Origin: Ralstonia sp. UNC404CL21Col | GTDB lineage: Bacteria > Pseudomonadota > Gammaproteobacteria > Burkholderiales > Burkholderiaceae | Direction: 5' to 3' | NCBI RefSeq assembly: GCF_000620465.1 | Contig: NZ_KK211140.1 | Location: 623,964-687,963 of the forward strand | DNA: 64,000 nucleotides | Part shown: positions 27,633 to 35,224 of the stretch, piece after piece | How positions within the stretch are numbered: position 1 is the first letter of the stretch | Layout of the letters: each line of letters starts with the position of its first letter | The notes under the pieces: model-generated | What the model saw: the letters and a program-made list of their open reading frames with translations, nothing else | What the model was told of the DNA's origin: nothing | Database searches by the model: none | Made by a program: the position numbers and the translations under genes

Positions 27633-28070
27633 TCAAACACGCCCGCCGAGCACGGCAAACACGGCACTCGCGCGCGCAATCAACCGGTCGCCGCGATGGA
27701 AGAGGGCCTGCGCAAAGGCCAGCTTGCTGCCGGTGCGCAACCCTTCCGGGGTGATCTCGATCCAATCGCCTTCTCCGGCAGAGGCGATGAAATCCACCGT
27801 CAGGCTGGCGGTCGACATGGCCAGCGCGCCGCCGGTGCCTTCGCCAGGCTCAGCCAGGCAATAACCGAGCGCCGCATCGGCCAGCGATGCCACCACGCCG
27901 CCATGCACGATGCCGCGCCGGTTCAGGTGGTGATGCTGTACGTGAAAACCCATCACCATCGACGCGCCCATCCCCTTGGCATACACCGGCCCCAGCATCG
28001 TCAGAAAGGGGCTCGGCTTGTTCAGCAGTTCAAAGCCCGTCGGTACGGCGAGATTGGGGGTTGTGGTCAT
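27633..28070 (-). CDS. PaaI/YdiI-type hot-dog thioesterase
   Basis: This 145-residue single hot-dog domain carries LNRRGIVHGGVVASLADAAL (HGG...D) as the acyl-CoA thioesterase signature. It probably hydrolyses acyl- or aryl-CoA to recover CoA during catabolism. It precedes the ACAD10/11-like gene on the minus strand and is divergent from a LysR gene at 28164, with 93 bases between them. Confidence 0.85.
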   Translation of the reverse strand: MTTTPNLAVPTGFELLNKPSPFLTMLGPVYAKGMGASMVMGFHVQHHHLNRRGIVHGGVVASLADAALGYCLAEPGEGTGGALAMSTASLTVDFIASAGEGDWIEITPEGLRTGSKLAFAQALFHRGDRLIARASAVFAVLGGRV

Positions 28071-28163
28071 GGCACGCGGCGCAACTCACAAGTGGTGTCC
28101 GCAGAATAAGCCTTCGCCTACAATAAGAGAAATGAATTTCGTAGATTGCAGTCCATCAATGTC

Positions 28164-29108
28164 ATGCATATATCGCGCGTCGATCTGAACCTGTTTGTCG
28201 TTTTCGATGCCATCTATACGGAAGGCGGGATTACGGCGGCCGCCCGCACGCTCAATCTGACGCAGCCGGCCGTGAGCCACGCCCTGGGGCGGCTGCGTGA
28301 GTTGTTTGACGACCCGCTGTTCGAACGGCGCGGGCAGGGCATGGTGCCGACGCCGCTGGCGCGCACGCTGATCGCCGAAGTCCGCACAGCGTTGCAGGGC
28401 TTCGAGCGCACCCTGCGCGAGGGCACGCGCTTCGACCCTGCCACGAGTGAGCGCCGCTTCACGCTGTCGATGCGCGATGCGCTGGAAGCGACGTTGCTGC
28501 CACCGCTCATGGCCGCCATCGCCAAGGAAGCGCCGCGCATCGACGTGACGACCGTGCGCGGAGACCGCCGCCAGCTTGAAACCGAGTTGCTGGCCGGGAC
28601 CATCGACGCGGCAGCGGACATTCTGCTGCCGGCATCCCCGGCCATCCGGCATGCGCCGCTGCTGACCGACCCGATGGTGGTGCTGGCGCGCCCCGGCCAT
28701 CCCATCGCCAATGAACCGCTGACGCTGGAGCGCTACCTCGCGTGCGAGCACGTACATGTGTCGTCGCGGCGCCGTGGGCCCGGGCTGGAAGACGTGGAGT
28801 TGCGCCGCCTGGGGCACGAGCGGCGCGTGCGGCTGCGTTGCCAGCATTACCCGGCCGCCTGCCGCGTGGTGAGCTGCACGGATCTGCTCGCCACGTTGCC
28901 GATCCGCTACGCGCGCATCGCCAACGAGCCGTATGGCAACGTGATGCTGCCGCTGCCGTTCAACGTGCAGCCGCTGGAGCTGTATCTGTACTGGCACACC
29001 AACAGCGACCAGGATGCCGCCAGCCGTTGGCTGCGGGACCACGTATTCGCCGCGATGGCAGAGGTGGCCCTGGACGACGCCGTGGCGGCATTCGCAGACG
29101 GGCGTTGA
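28164..29108 (+). CDS. LysR family transcriptional regulator
   Basis: The product is 314 residues from ATG 28164 (MHISRVDLNLFVVFDAIYTE). The N-terminal winged HTH includes GGITAAARTLNLTQPAVSHA, and the LysR substrate domain follows. The opening block resembles the NodD/SyrM/PA0477-type branch. It is divergent from the thioesterase-dehydrogenase pair, whose expression it probably controls. An alternative start at 28146 adds six residues. Confidence 0.9.
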   Translation: MHISRVDLNLFVVFDAIYTEGGITAAARTLNLTQPAVSHALGRLRELFDDPLFERRGQGMVPTPLARTLIAEVRTALQGFERTLREGTRFDPATSERRFTLSMRDALEATLLPPLMAAIAKEAPRIDVTTVRGDRRQLETELLAGTIDAAADILLPASPAIRHAPLLTDPMVVLARPGHPIANEPLTLERYLACEHVHVSSRRRGPGLEDVELRRLGHERRVRLRCQHYPAACRVVSCTDLLATLPIRYARIANEPYGNVMLPLPFNVQPLELYLYWHTNSDQDAASRWLRDHVFAAMAEVALDDAVAAFADGR

Positions 29109-29248
29109 CGAACGCAAGGGCGGACGCAATCATCGGGGCTGCGCGGCGCAAATGGCGTAACCACGCCGGTTTATGACAGATTGATGGCATTCGGTGTGCC
29201 GCTGTCCAGCGCCTGCGCCTCCCGGCAAACCGTCTTCTCTTCCGATGT

Positions 29249-30277
29249 ATGACTGCGACTGCGTCCGCGATCAGTTTCCAATCTGACAACACCGGTTTCA
29301 TCTGCGGCTTTCGCTTTGAACCGGGCAAGCCCGGCGTGGCGCTGGATTCGTCCGAGATTGCGGATGCGCTCCAGCATGCAGAGAGCGAGGATGCCGCCGA
29401 CGCATTCATCTGGCTGCATTTCAACCTGTCGCGCGCGGGCTGCATGCGGTGGCTGCAGGGCCATCTCGATCTGCCCGAATCGTTTCTTGAGTTGCTGGGC
29501 GAGGAGGCGCACTCCACGCGCATCGAGCAGCAGGACGGAGCGCTCGTCGCGGTCTTCAATGATGTGATCTTCGATTTCGAGCGCACGCCCACGCAGGTGG
29601 CAACGCAGTGGGTGTACGCACACCGGCGCCTGCTGGTGACGTTGCGCCGCAAGCCATTGCATTCGGTCGACCGCCTGCGCGAGTGCGTGCGCAGCGGGGA
29701 GACGTTTCGCTCGCCGGCCGCCCTGCTGGGCCATTTGATGTGCGATCAGGCTGATCTGATGACGCAGATCGTCCGCACCACCGGCATCGACATCGACCGC
29801 ATCGAAGACCGTTTCCTTGCGTCAAAGATCACGTCAGGGCGGCAGGAGCTTGCGGGTACCCGCCGCGTGCTGGTACGCCTGCAGCGCATGCTGGCACCGG
29901 AGCCCGGTTCGGTCTTTCGCCTGCTGGCCCGGCCGCCGGCGTGGCTGCATCCGGAAGATGTGCAGCAATTGCGCGAATCGACCGAGGAGTTCTCCGTCGT
30001 CTTGCGCGACATGAGCGGACTGATCGAGCGCATCAAGCTGCTGCAGGAAGAGGTGATTGCGCGCCTGGACGAGCAGAACAACAGGACGCTGTTCACGCTG
30101 ACGCTGGTGACCGTGCTGGCCCTGCCGATCAATATCGTCGCAGGGCTCTTCGGCATGAATGTGGGTGGCGTGCCGCTGGCCGACAACCATCACGGCTTCT
30201 GGCTGATGGTGGGGCTGGTGGCGGCGTTCACCTGCGTCGTTGCGTGGTGGGTGGTTCGCCGCCGCAACAACCAGTAA
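29249..30277 (+). CDS. CorA-type divalent metal transporter, ZntB-like
   Basis: The 342-residue protein has a large cytoplasmic N-terminal domain, a long helix (about 170-280), and two C-terminal membrane helices with the pore motif GMNVGG (LFGMNVGGVPLADNHHGFW). GMN defines the CorA superfamily, and the short 'G-V-P' loop plus sequence style fit ZntB, a Zn2+/proton transporter. It is convergent with the LysR gene, 6 bases apart. Confidence 0.87.
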   Translation: MTATASAISFQSDNTGFICGFRFEPGKPGVALDSSEIADALQHAESEDAADAFIWLHFNLSRAGCMRWLQGHLDLPESFLELLGEEAHSTRIEQQDGALVAVFNDVIFDFERTPTQVATQWVYAHRRLLVTLRRKPLHSVDRLRECVRSGETFRSPAALLGHLMCDQADLMTQIVRTTGIDIDRIEDRFLASKITSGRQELAGTRRVLVRLQRMLAPEPGSVFRLLARPPAWLHPEDVQQLRESTEEFSVVLRDMSGLIERIKLLQEEVIARLDEQNNRTLFTLTLVTVLALPINIVAGLFGMNVGGVPLADNHHGFWLMVGLVAAFTCVVAWWVVRRRNNQ

Positions 30278-30283
30278 GAACGT

Positions 30284-31270
30284 CTACGTATTCACGGTGA
30301 CGGCCGACTTGGCTTTGGCGGGTTTGGGCGATGCCGTTGCCGCCTTTGCCGTCTTTGCAGCCGGGAACGGGTAACGCGCGCTGAACTCCGCAAAGCGCGC
30401 GGCAAGAAAATCCGCGCACGCCGTCAGCCGTGCGGGCCGATGGCGGCGTGCTAGCGCCACGAGCTGCAGCGGCGTGGGGGCATGGCTCCATGCCGGCAAG
30501 GCCACCTCCAGCCGTCCCGCGCTCACGTCTTGCGCGACATCCAGCCACGACTTGAAGGCCAGGCCGCGCCCGGCGATCGCCCAGTCGCGCACCACGGCGC
30601 CGTCGTCGCACTGGAAATCGCCGCGTACGTCGATCGGGGCAGGGCCGCTGGCGTGCGTGAGTTGCCAGCGGGTGACGGGCTCGCCGTTGCGCAGGAGGAT
30701 CAGGCAGCGGTGGTCGGCCAGGTCGCTCGGGTGGGCAGGCCGGCCGTGCTGCTTGAAATACGACGGCGCGCCTACGATCACACGCGGATGCGACGCAAGC
30801 GGCCGCCGCACCAGCGCCGAATCTTGCAGATGCCCATAGCGCAGCGCGAAGTCGAGGTCTTCGCGCATCAGGTCGGCCAGCCGGTCGCCGAGCACCAGCG
30901 TGATCCGCACGCCGGGATGCTCGTCGCAGAAGGCATCGAGCCACGGGCGCAGGATGTGCCGCCCCAGGTCGGATGTGGCCGCAATGCGGATGGGACCCGA
31001 CAGCTCGGTGCGATCCTGCCCCAGGCTTTCGGCGCCTTCGTCCAGCGCTTCCAGCGCCTGTCTTGCATACCCCAGATAACGCTGGCCGGCTTCGGTCGGA
31101 CGCATGCTGCGTGTGGTGCGCTCGAACAGGCGGGCGCCGAGTTCGGTCTCCACGCGTTTGAGCGCTGCGCTGGCAGTGGCTGGCAGCCAGCCGAGCTGAC
31201 GCGCGGCGGCGGAAAGGTTGCCGGCGTCGGCAATGCGCACCAGCAGGCGGAGGTCGTCGAGGGCGATCAT
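30284..31270 (-). CDS. LysR family transcriptional regulator with Lys/Ala-rich tail
   Basis: The product is 328 residues from ATG 31270 (MIALDDLRLLVRIADAGNLS). The HTH contains AARQLGWLPATASAALKRVE, and the effector domain follows. The last 30 or so residues (AAKTAKAATASPKPAKAKSA) form a basic, disordered, histone H1-like tail uncommon in LysR proteins. It is divergent from the SDR-VOC pair, with an inverted repeat in the shared control region. Confidence 0.9.
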   Translation of the reverse strand: MIALDDLRLLVRIADAGNLSAAARQLGWLPATASAALKRVETELGARLFERTTRSMRPTEAGQRYLGYARQALEALDEGAESLGQDRTELSGPIRIAATSDLGRHILRPWLDAFCDEHPGVRITLVLGDRLADLMREDLDFALRYGHLQDSALVRRPLASHPRVIVGAPSYFKQHGRPAHPSDLADHRCLILLRNGEPVTRWQLTHASGPAPIDVRGDFQCDDGAVVRDWAIAGRGLAFKSWLDVAQDVSAGRLEVALPAWSHAPTPLQLVALARRHRPARLTACADFLAARFAEFSARYPFPAAKTAKAATASPKPAKAKSAVTVNT

Positions 31271-31291
31271 TGTCAAAGCAGATTTGGAGAA

Positions 31292-31332
31292 TCATCAAAG
31301 CATAGCCAGATTATCTTGCTTTTGTTTGATGA
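31292..31332. promoter_or_regulatory. Inverted repeat in the LysR/SDR divergent control region
   Basis: Perfect 8-bp arms TCATCAAA (31292-31299) and TTTGATGA (31325-31332) are separated by 25 bp within the 119-bp intergenic region. Placement between a LysR gene and its divergent neighbour suggests the LysR binding region, though the spacing is wider than the classic T-N11-A box. Confidence 0.45.
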
Positions 31333-31389
31333 AAGAATGGCCCCAGTCGATTGACGGTTTTTTCTTTCTCTTCTCAAAGGAGCATTGGC

Positions 31390-32103
31390 ATGACTTCGAA
31401 GACCTTGCAGGACCAGTCTGTGGTGGTGTTGGGCGGTACGGCCGGTATTGGCCAGGCGGTTGCACGCGCGGCGGCAGCCGAGGGCGCGCGCGTGACGGTG
31501 CTGGGGCGCTCGGCCAAAGCGACGGACGGCACGCACGGCATTGCTGTCGACGCGAACGATACGGCGTCGCTGGCGGGCGCGTTGGCGCAGGCAGCCGAGT
31601 TGTCGCCCAGTGGCAAGATCGATCACCTTGTCATCACCATCGGCTCGCGCACGAGCCCGCCGCCGTTTGCCTCGCTGCAACGTGCCGATCTTGAGCAGGC
31701 CTTCGGCACCAAGTTGTTTGCGGCGCTGATGGCGGTGCAGGCAGCGTTGCCGTATCTGACAGAACGCGCATCGATTACGCTCACCTCGGGCCTGCTCTCG
31801 CGCAAGGCGACGGCAACCGGCTTGCTGCGTGGCTCGATCAATGCTGCAGTGGAAGCCGCCGCCAAGAACCTGGCGAAGGAACTCGCACCGCGCCGCGTCA
31901 ACGTGATCAGCCCCGGCGTGGTGGATACGGAAGTGTGGGGCGCGCCGGCCGATCGGCAGGCCATGCTCGCGCGCATCGGCAGCGGCTTGCCGGTGGGCCG
32001 TGTCGGCACGCCGGACGACCTCGCCCAAGGCTACTTGCTGGCGATGAATAACGGCTTCATGACCGGCGCCATCATCGACATTGAGGGAGGCGGTTTGCTA
32101 TGA
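31390..32103 (+). CDS. Short-chain dehydrogenase/reductase
   Basis: This 237-residue SDR has an NAD(P)-binding motif GGTAGIGQAVARAAAAEGA near the N terminus. The usual YxxxK active site is not clear: at the expected place the sequence is LTSGLLSRKATATGLLRGSI, without the Tyr. This places it in the atypical SDR group often annotated as oxidoreductase, where activity is uncertain. ATG 31390 follows an AAAGGAGC site. It overlaps the VOC gene by 4 bases (ATGA). Confidence 0.82.
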   Translation: MTSKTLQDQSVVVLGGTAGIGQAVARAAAAEGARVTVLGRSAKATDGTHGIAVDANDTASLAGALAQAAELSPSGKIDHLVITIGSRTSPPPFASLQRADLEQAFGTKLFAALMAVQAALPYLTERASITLTSGLLSRKATATGLLRGSINAAVEAAAKNLAKELAPRRVNVISPGVVDTEVWGAPADRQAMLARIGSGLPVGRVGTPDDLAQGYLLAMNNGFMTGAIIDIEGGGLL

Positions 32104-32519
32104 CGACTGACAGCGATTGGACCTTCGACCACGTGAACTTTCACGTGGCAGGAGAGGCGCCCATCCTGAAATTCTTCGCTGATGTGCTCGGCTGGAAACC
32201 GGGGCCGCGCCCGGCATTTCCGTTTCCCGGCACGTGGCTGTACCAGAACGACGATGCGCTGGTCCATCTCGTGACGCAGGCGGGCGATACGCCGGAACTG
32301 GTGTTCTCGCATATCGCGTTCCGCACCGGGAAGGATGCGGCCGATGTGCTGGCCGCCGTGCGCGAAAGCGGCGTGCCGCACCAGGTCAGAAAACACCCCG
32401 CGCGGCCTGCCGCACAGATCTTCGTGCAGTTGCCGGGCGGGGTGGTGCTGGAGTTGGAGGCGCCGCTGTCCGGTCCGCTGGAAGCGGCGCGCGAGTACGA
32501 GAAGCCGGTTACGGAGTGA
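32100..32519 (+). CDS. VOC (glyoxalase/bleomycin-resistance) family protein
   Basis: This 139-residue protein has paired beta-alpha-beta modules (FDHVNFHVAGEAPILKFFAD and FSHIAFRTGKDAADVLAAVR). Likely metal ligands are the His of DHVNF, the His near SHIAF and the Glu of VVLELEAPL. Substrate is unknown. It is translationally coupled to the SDR gene and convergent with the phosphotransferase gene (9-base gap). Confidence 0.8.
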   Translation: MTTDSDWTFDHVNFHVAGEAPILKFFADVLGWKPGPRPAFPFPGTWLYQNDDALVHLVTQAGDTPELVFSHIAFRTGKDAADVLAAVRESGVPHQVRKHPARPAAQIFVQLPGGVVLELEAPLSGPLEAAREYEKPVTE

Positions 32520-32528
32520 GGCGCAACA

Positions 32529-33617
32529 TCATGCGCCGGCCTGCTGGGCGTACTTCCAGCCCAGTTCGGCCATCGGGCGGGCGCGCTTGCCTGCTTCCAT
32601 CGCCTGCGCCGACGACGCCGTGCCATCCACCACGCGCTTCATGATCCCCTGCAGGATGCCGGCAATGCGGAACATGTTGTAGGCGAGGTAGAAGTTCCAG
32701 TCGCCCGTGATACGGCGGCCGGTGCGTTGTTCGTATTGGCGGATGTACTCGGCTTCTGTGGGGATGCCCAACGCGGCGAAGTCTAGGCCGGCGACTCCGC
32801 GGAACTGTCCCGGCTCGATGTGCCAGCTCATGCAGTGGTAGCTGAAATCGGCAAGCGGGTGGCCGAGCGTCGACAGCTCCCAATCGAGGATGGCCAGCAC
32901 GCGCGGCTCGGTCGGATGGAAGATCAGGTTGTCGAGCCGGTAGTCGCCGTGAACGATGCTGGTGATTTCCTCGGCTTCCTGCGGCACGTGCTTGGGCAGC
33001 CATTCGATCAGGTTGTCCATGGCCGGAATCGACTCGGTTTCCGACAGCTTGTACTGCTTGCTCCAGCGCTCGATCTGACGCGCGAAATAGTTGCCAGGTT
33101 TGCCGTAATCGGTCAGGCCGATGGCGGCGTAGTCCACCGTGTGCAACGCAGAGATGACGCGGTTCATCTCGTCATAGATCGCGGTGCGTTCGGCGGGCGC
33201 CATGCCGGGCAGGGCCTGATCCCACAGCACGCGGCCCTGTACGAACTCCATGATGTAGAAGGCGCGACCTATCACGGCTTCGTCTTCGCACAGTGCATAC
33301 ATCTTCGCGACGGGCACGTCGGTCTTGGCGAGAGCATCCATCACGCGATATTCGCGTTCGATGGCGTGTGCGGACGGCAGCAGCTTCGCCTTCGGGCCGG
33401 GCTTCGCGCGCATCACGTACGTGCGCGACGGGGTCATCAGCTTGAACGTCGGGTTCGACTGGCCGCCCTTGAACTGCTCAACCGTGAGCGGGCCGGCAAA
33501 GCCATCCACGTGTTCGCGCATCCACGCTTCCAGCGCGCCGATGTCGAACTTCTGCTGCTCCGCTACCGGGCGCGTGCCCTCAAAGGCCGAGAAATCCTGC
33601 TGGTCCGTTTGTGCCAT
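32529..33617 (-). CDS. Phosphotransferase, ACAD10/11 kinase-domain type (LvaA-like)
   Basis: This 362-residue APH/ChoK-fold kinase has nucleotide-loop region FKGGQSNPTFKL, catalytic loop IVHGDYRLDNLIFHP and metal-binding AILDWELSTLGHPLADF. This subgroup matches the N-terminal kinase domain of ACAD10/11 and LvaA-type proteins, which phosphorylate hydroxyacyl-CoA at C4. It is the last gene of a leftward operon with 3-hydroxyacyl-CoA dehydrogenase, enoyl-CoA hydratase and a histidine phosphatase. Antibiotic resistance is unlikely for this branch. Confidence 0.88.
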   Translation of the reverse strand: MAQTDQQDFSAFEGTRPVAEQQKFDIGALEAWMREHVDGFAGPLTVEQFKGGQSNPTFKLMTPSRTYVMRAKPGPKAKLLPSAHAIEREYRVMDALAKTDVPVAKMYALCEDEAVIGRAFYIMEFVQGRVLWDQALPGMAPAERTAIYDEMNRVISALHTVDYAAIGLTDYGKPGNYFARQIERWSKQYKLSETESIPAMDNLIEWLPKHVPQEAEEITSIVHGDYRLDNLIFHPTEPRVLAILDWELSTLGHPLADFSYHCMSWHIEPGQFRGVAGLDFAALGIPTEAEYIRQYEQRTGRRITGDWNFYLAYNMFRIAGILQGIMKRVVDGTASSAQAMEAGKRARPMAELGWKYAQQAGA

Positions 33618-33655
33618 GGGTGTGTCTCCGAATCTTGTTGTGTATCGAGGAAAGT

Positions 33656-34390
33656 TCAGGTCGGTTGGCGATGGCGAAGGTACTGCTGCAGCAGTACTTC
33701 CATCGTCGTCAGCCGCGAGCCGACATGCGCGGGCGACGGCGCCGAAAAATTGCTCATGCGCAGCACCCAGTCGGTCGGGGCCTCGCCAACATCGAGCACG
33801 TTGATGCAGCCGGCGGTCTGCGCGAGGCTGCCGAAGAACACGCGCTCGCCGCCGGTGATGGCATGCGAGAGGATCGCGCGGTTGGTGCCGCCATGCAGCA
33901 CGAGCAGCACGGTGTCCCAGTCCGTTTGCGCGCGCAGCCGGGCGATGGCCGGAATCACGCGGTCAAGAAATTCGCCGATGCTCTCGCCGTTGAGGAAACG
34001 CCGGTCTTCGGACACCGTGCCTTCAAACGCGCCGATGAAGGCTTGCGCGAGTTCGTGCTCGGGAATTTCCGCCAGCTTGCCGCCGCGGATTTCCTGCAGC
34101 TCGGGCCAGTGCTCAAGCGCGATGCCGCGTTCCTGCATTGCGGGCATCTCGGCCAGCACGCGCTGCGCGGTTTCTACCGTGCGCGGCAGGCCGCTGACGA
34201 TCACGCGGTCGAAGACGATGTTCTCGGCCGCAAAGATCTTGCCGGCGGCGGTGGTCTGGCTGCGGCCCAGTTCGTTGAGCGGCACGGCTTCGGGCGACGG
34301 AACGGGCCGGCCGGTTTCGTCGAAGTACGTCACCGCGCCATGACGCATCAGGTAGACGCGTCGGCGGTTGGGTGTCGGAAAGGGAACCAT
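33656..34390 (-). CDS. Histidine phosphatase superfamily protein
   Basis: The 244-residue protein carries the RHG motif near the N terminus (RRVYLMRHGAVTYFDE) and a second catalytic His in VLLVLHGGTNRAILSH. It is a phosphoglycerate-mutase-like fold that hydrolyses phosphate esters through a phospho-His. It is placed between an enoyl-CoA hydratase and a hydroxyacyl-CoA kinase-like gene (gaps 12 and 38 bases), so it could dephosphorylate a pathway intermediate; that is inference. Confidence 0.86.
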   Translation of the reverse strand: MVPFPTPNRRRVYLMRHGAVTYFDETGRPVPSPEAVPLNELGRSQTTAAGKIFAAENIVFDRVIVSGLPRTVETAQRVLAEMPAMQERGIALEHWPELQEIRGGKLAEIPEHELAQAFIGAFEGTVSEDRRFLNGESIGEFLDRVIPAIARLRAQTDWDTVLLVLHGGTNRAILSHAITGGERVFFGSLAQTAGCINVLDVGEAPTDWVLRMSNFSAPSPAHVGSRLTTMEVLLQQYLRHRQPT

Positions 34391-34402
34391 GCGAGCCGGA
34401 AA

Positions 34403-35182
34403 TTAGCGGTATTGGGGTTTGCGCTTTTGCAGGAAGGCGGAAATGCCTTCGTTGCCATCGGCGTGATGCAGCGCTTCGACAAAGCTGTGCTGCTCGGCCT
34501 TGAGGTGATCGTGCAGCGAGGCGCCTTCGGCGTGCGCGATCAGGCCCTTGATGCGGCCCACCGCGTGCGGCGATTGCGCAGCGAGTTTTTCCGCCAGTGC
34601 CAGCGCCTGGTCCAGCGCCTCGCCGGGTTTGACCACCTCATTGATGAGGCCGAAGTGCGCGAGCCGCTCCGCGCTGACAGGCTTGCCGAGCATGATGATT
34701 TCGCTCGCCAGCGGGCGCGGCAGGAAGCGCGCGATGTGCCATGAGCCACCGCCGTCCGGCGTCAGCGCGACGTTCACATACGCCATCACGAACTTCGCAT
34801 CCGACGCGGCAATCGCAAAGTCGCACGCCAGCACCAGCGAGAAGCCCGCGCCGGCCGCTGGACCTTCCACCGCCGCAATCACGGGCTTGGGAAACGTGCG
34901 GATCGTCTCGATCCAATGGTTCAGCGCGTCGATGCCGTCTTCCTGAACGCTCCTCGGCTTGCTTCGGTTTTCTAGCAGGCGGTTCAGGTTGCCGCCCGCA
35001 CAGAACGCATTGCCGTCGCCCGTGAAGATGATGGCGCGAATTTCGTTGTCGTTGGCGGCGCGGTCCAGCGCTTCCATCGACGCGGTGTACATCACCGGGT
35101 CCAACGCGTTGCGCGCGTCAGGGTTGGACAGCGTCAGCACCAGCGTCGAGCCGATGCGTTTGGAGAGCAATTGCGCGGTCAT
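34403..35182 (-). CDS. Enoyl-CoA hydratase/isomerase family protein
   Basis: This 259-residue crotonase-fold protein contains the oxyanion-hole blocks AFCAGGNLNRLLEN and GPAAGAGFSLVLACDFAIAA; the region before GGGSWHIARFLP carries the usual Asp. One of the two canonical catalytic Glu residues appears replaced, as in many non-hydratase crotonases, so the reaction is not certain. It lies 42 bases downstream of the 3-hydroxyacyl-CoA dehydrogenase gene, in the same leftward operon. Confidence 0.87.
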   Translation of the reverse strand: MTAQLLSKRIGSTLVLTLSNPDARNALDPVMYTASMEALDRAANDNEIRAIIFTGDGNAFCAGGNLNRLLENRSKPRSVQEDGIDALNHWIETIRTFPKPVIAAVEGPAAGAGFSLVLACDFAIAASDAKFVMAYVNVALTPDGGGSWHIARFLPRPLASEIIMLGKPVSAERLAHFGLINEVVKPGEALDQALALAEKLAAQSPHAVGRIKGLIAHAEGASLHDHLKAEQHSFVEALHHADGNEGISAFLQKRKPQYR

Positions 35183-35224
35183 GGCGGCCTCGTCAGGGTA
35201 AGCGGCAATCAGGCGTCAGGCGTA

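Noticed and set aside
32529-33617. Aminoglycoside resistance kinase
   Set aside because: The APH fold is present, but the motifs and neighbours match the ACAD10/11-LvaA acyl-CoA branch.
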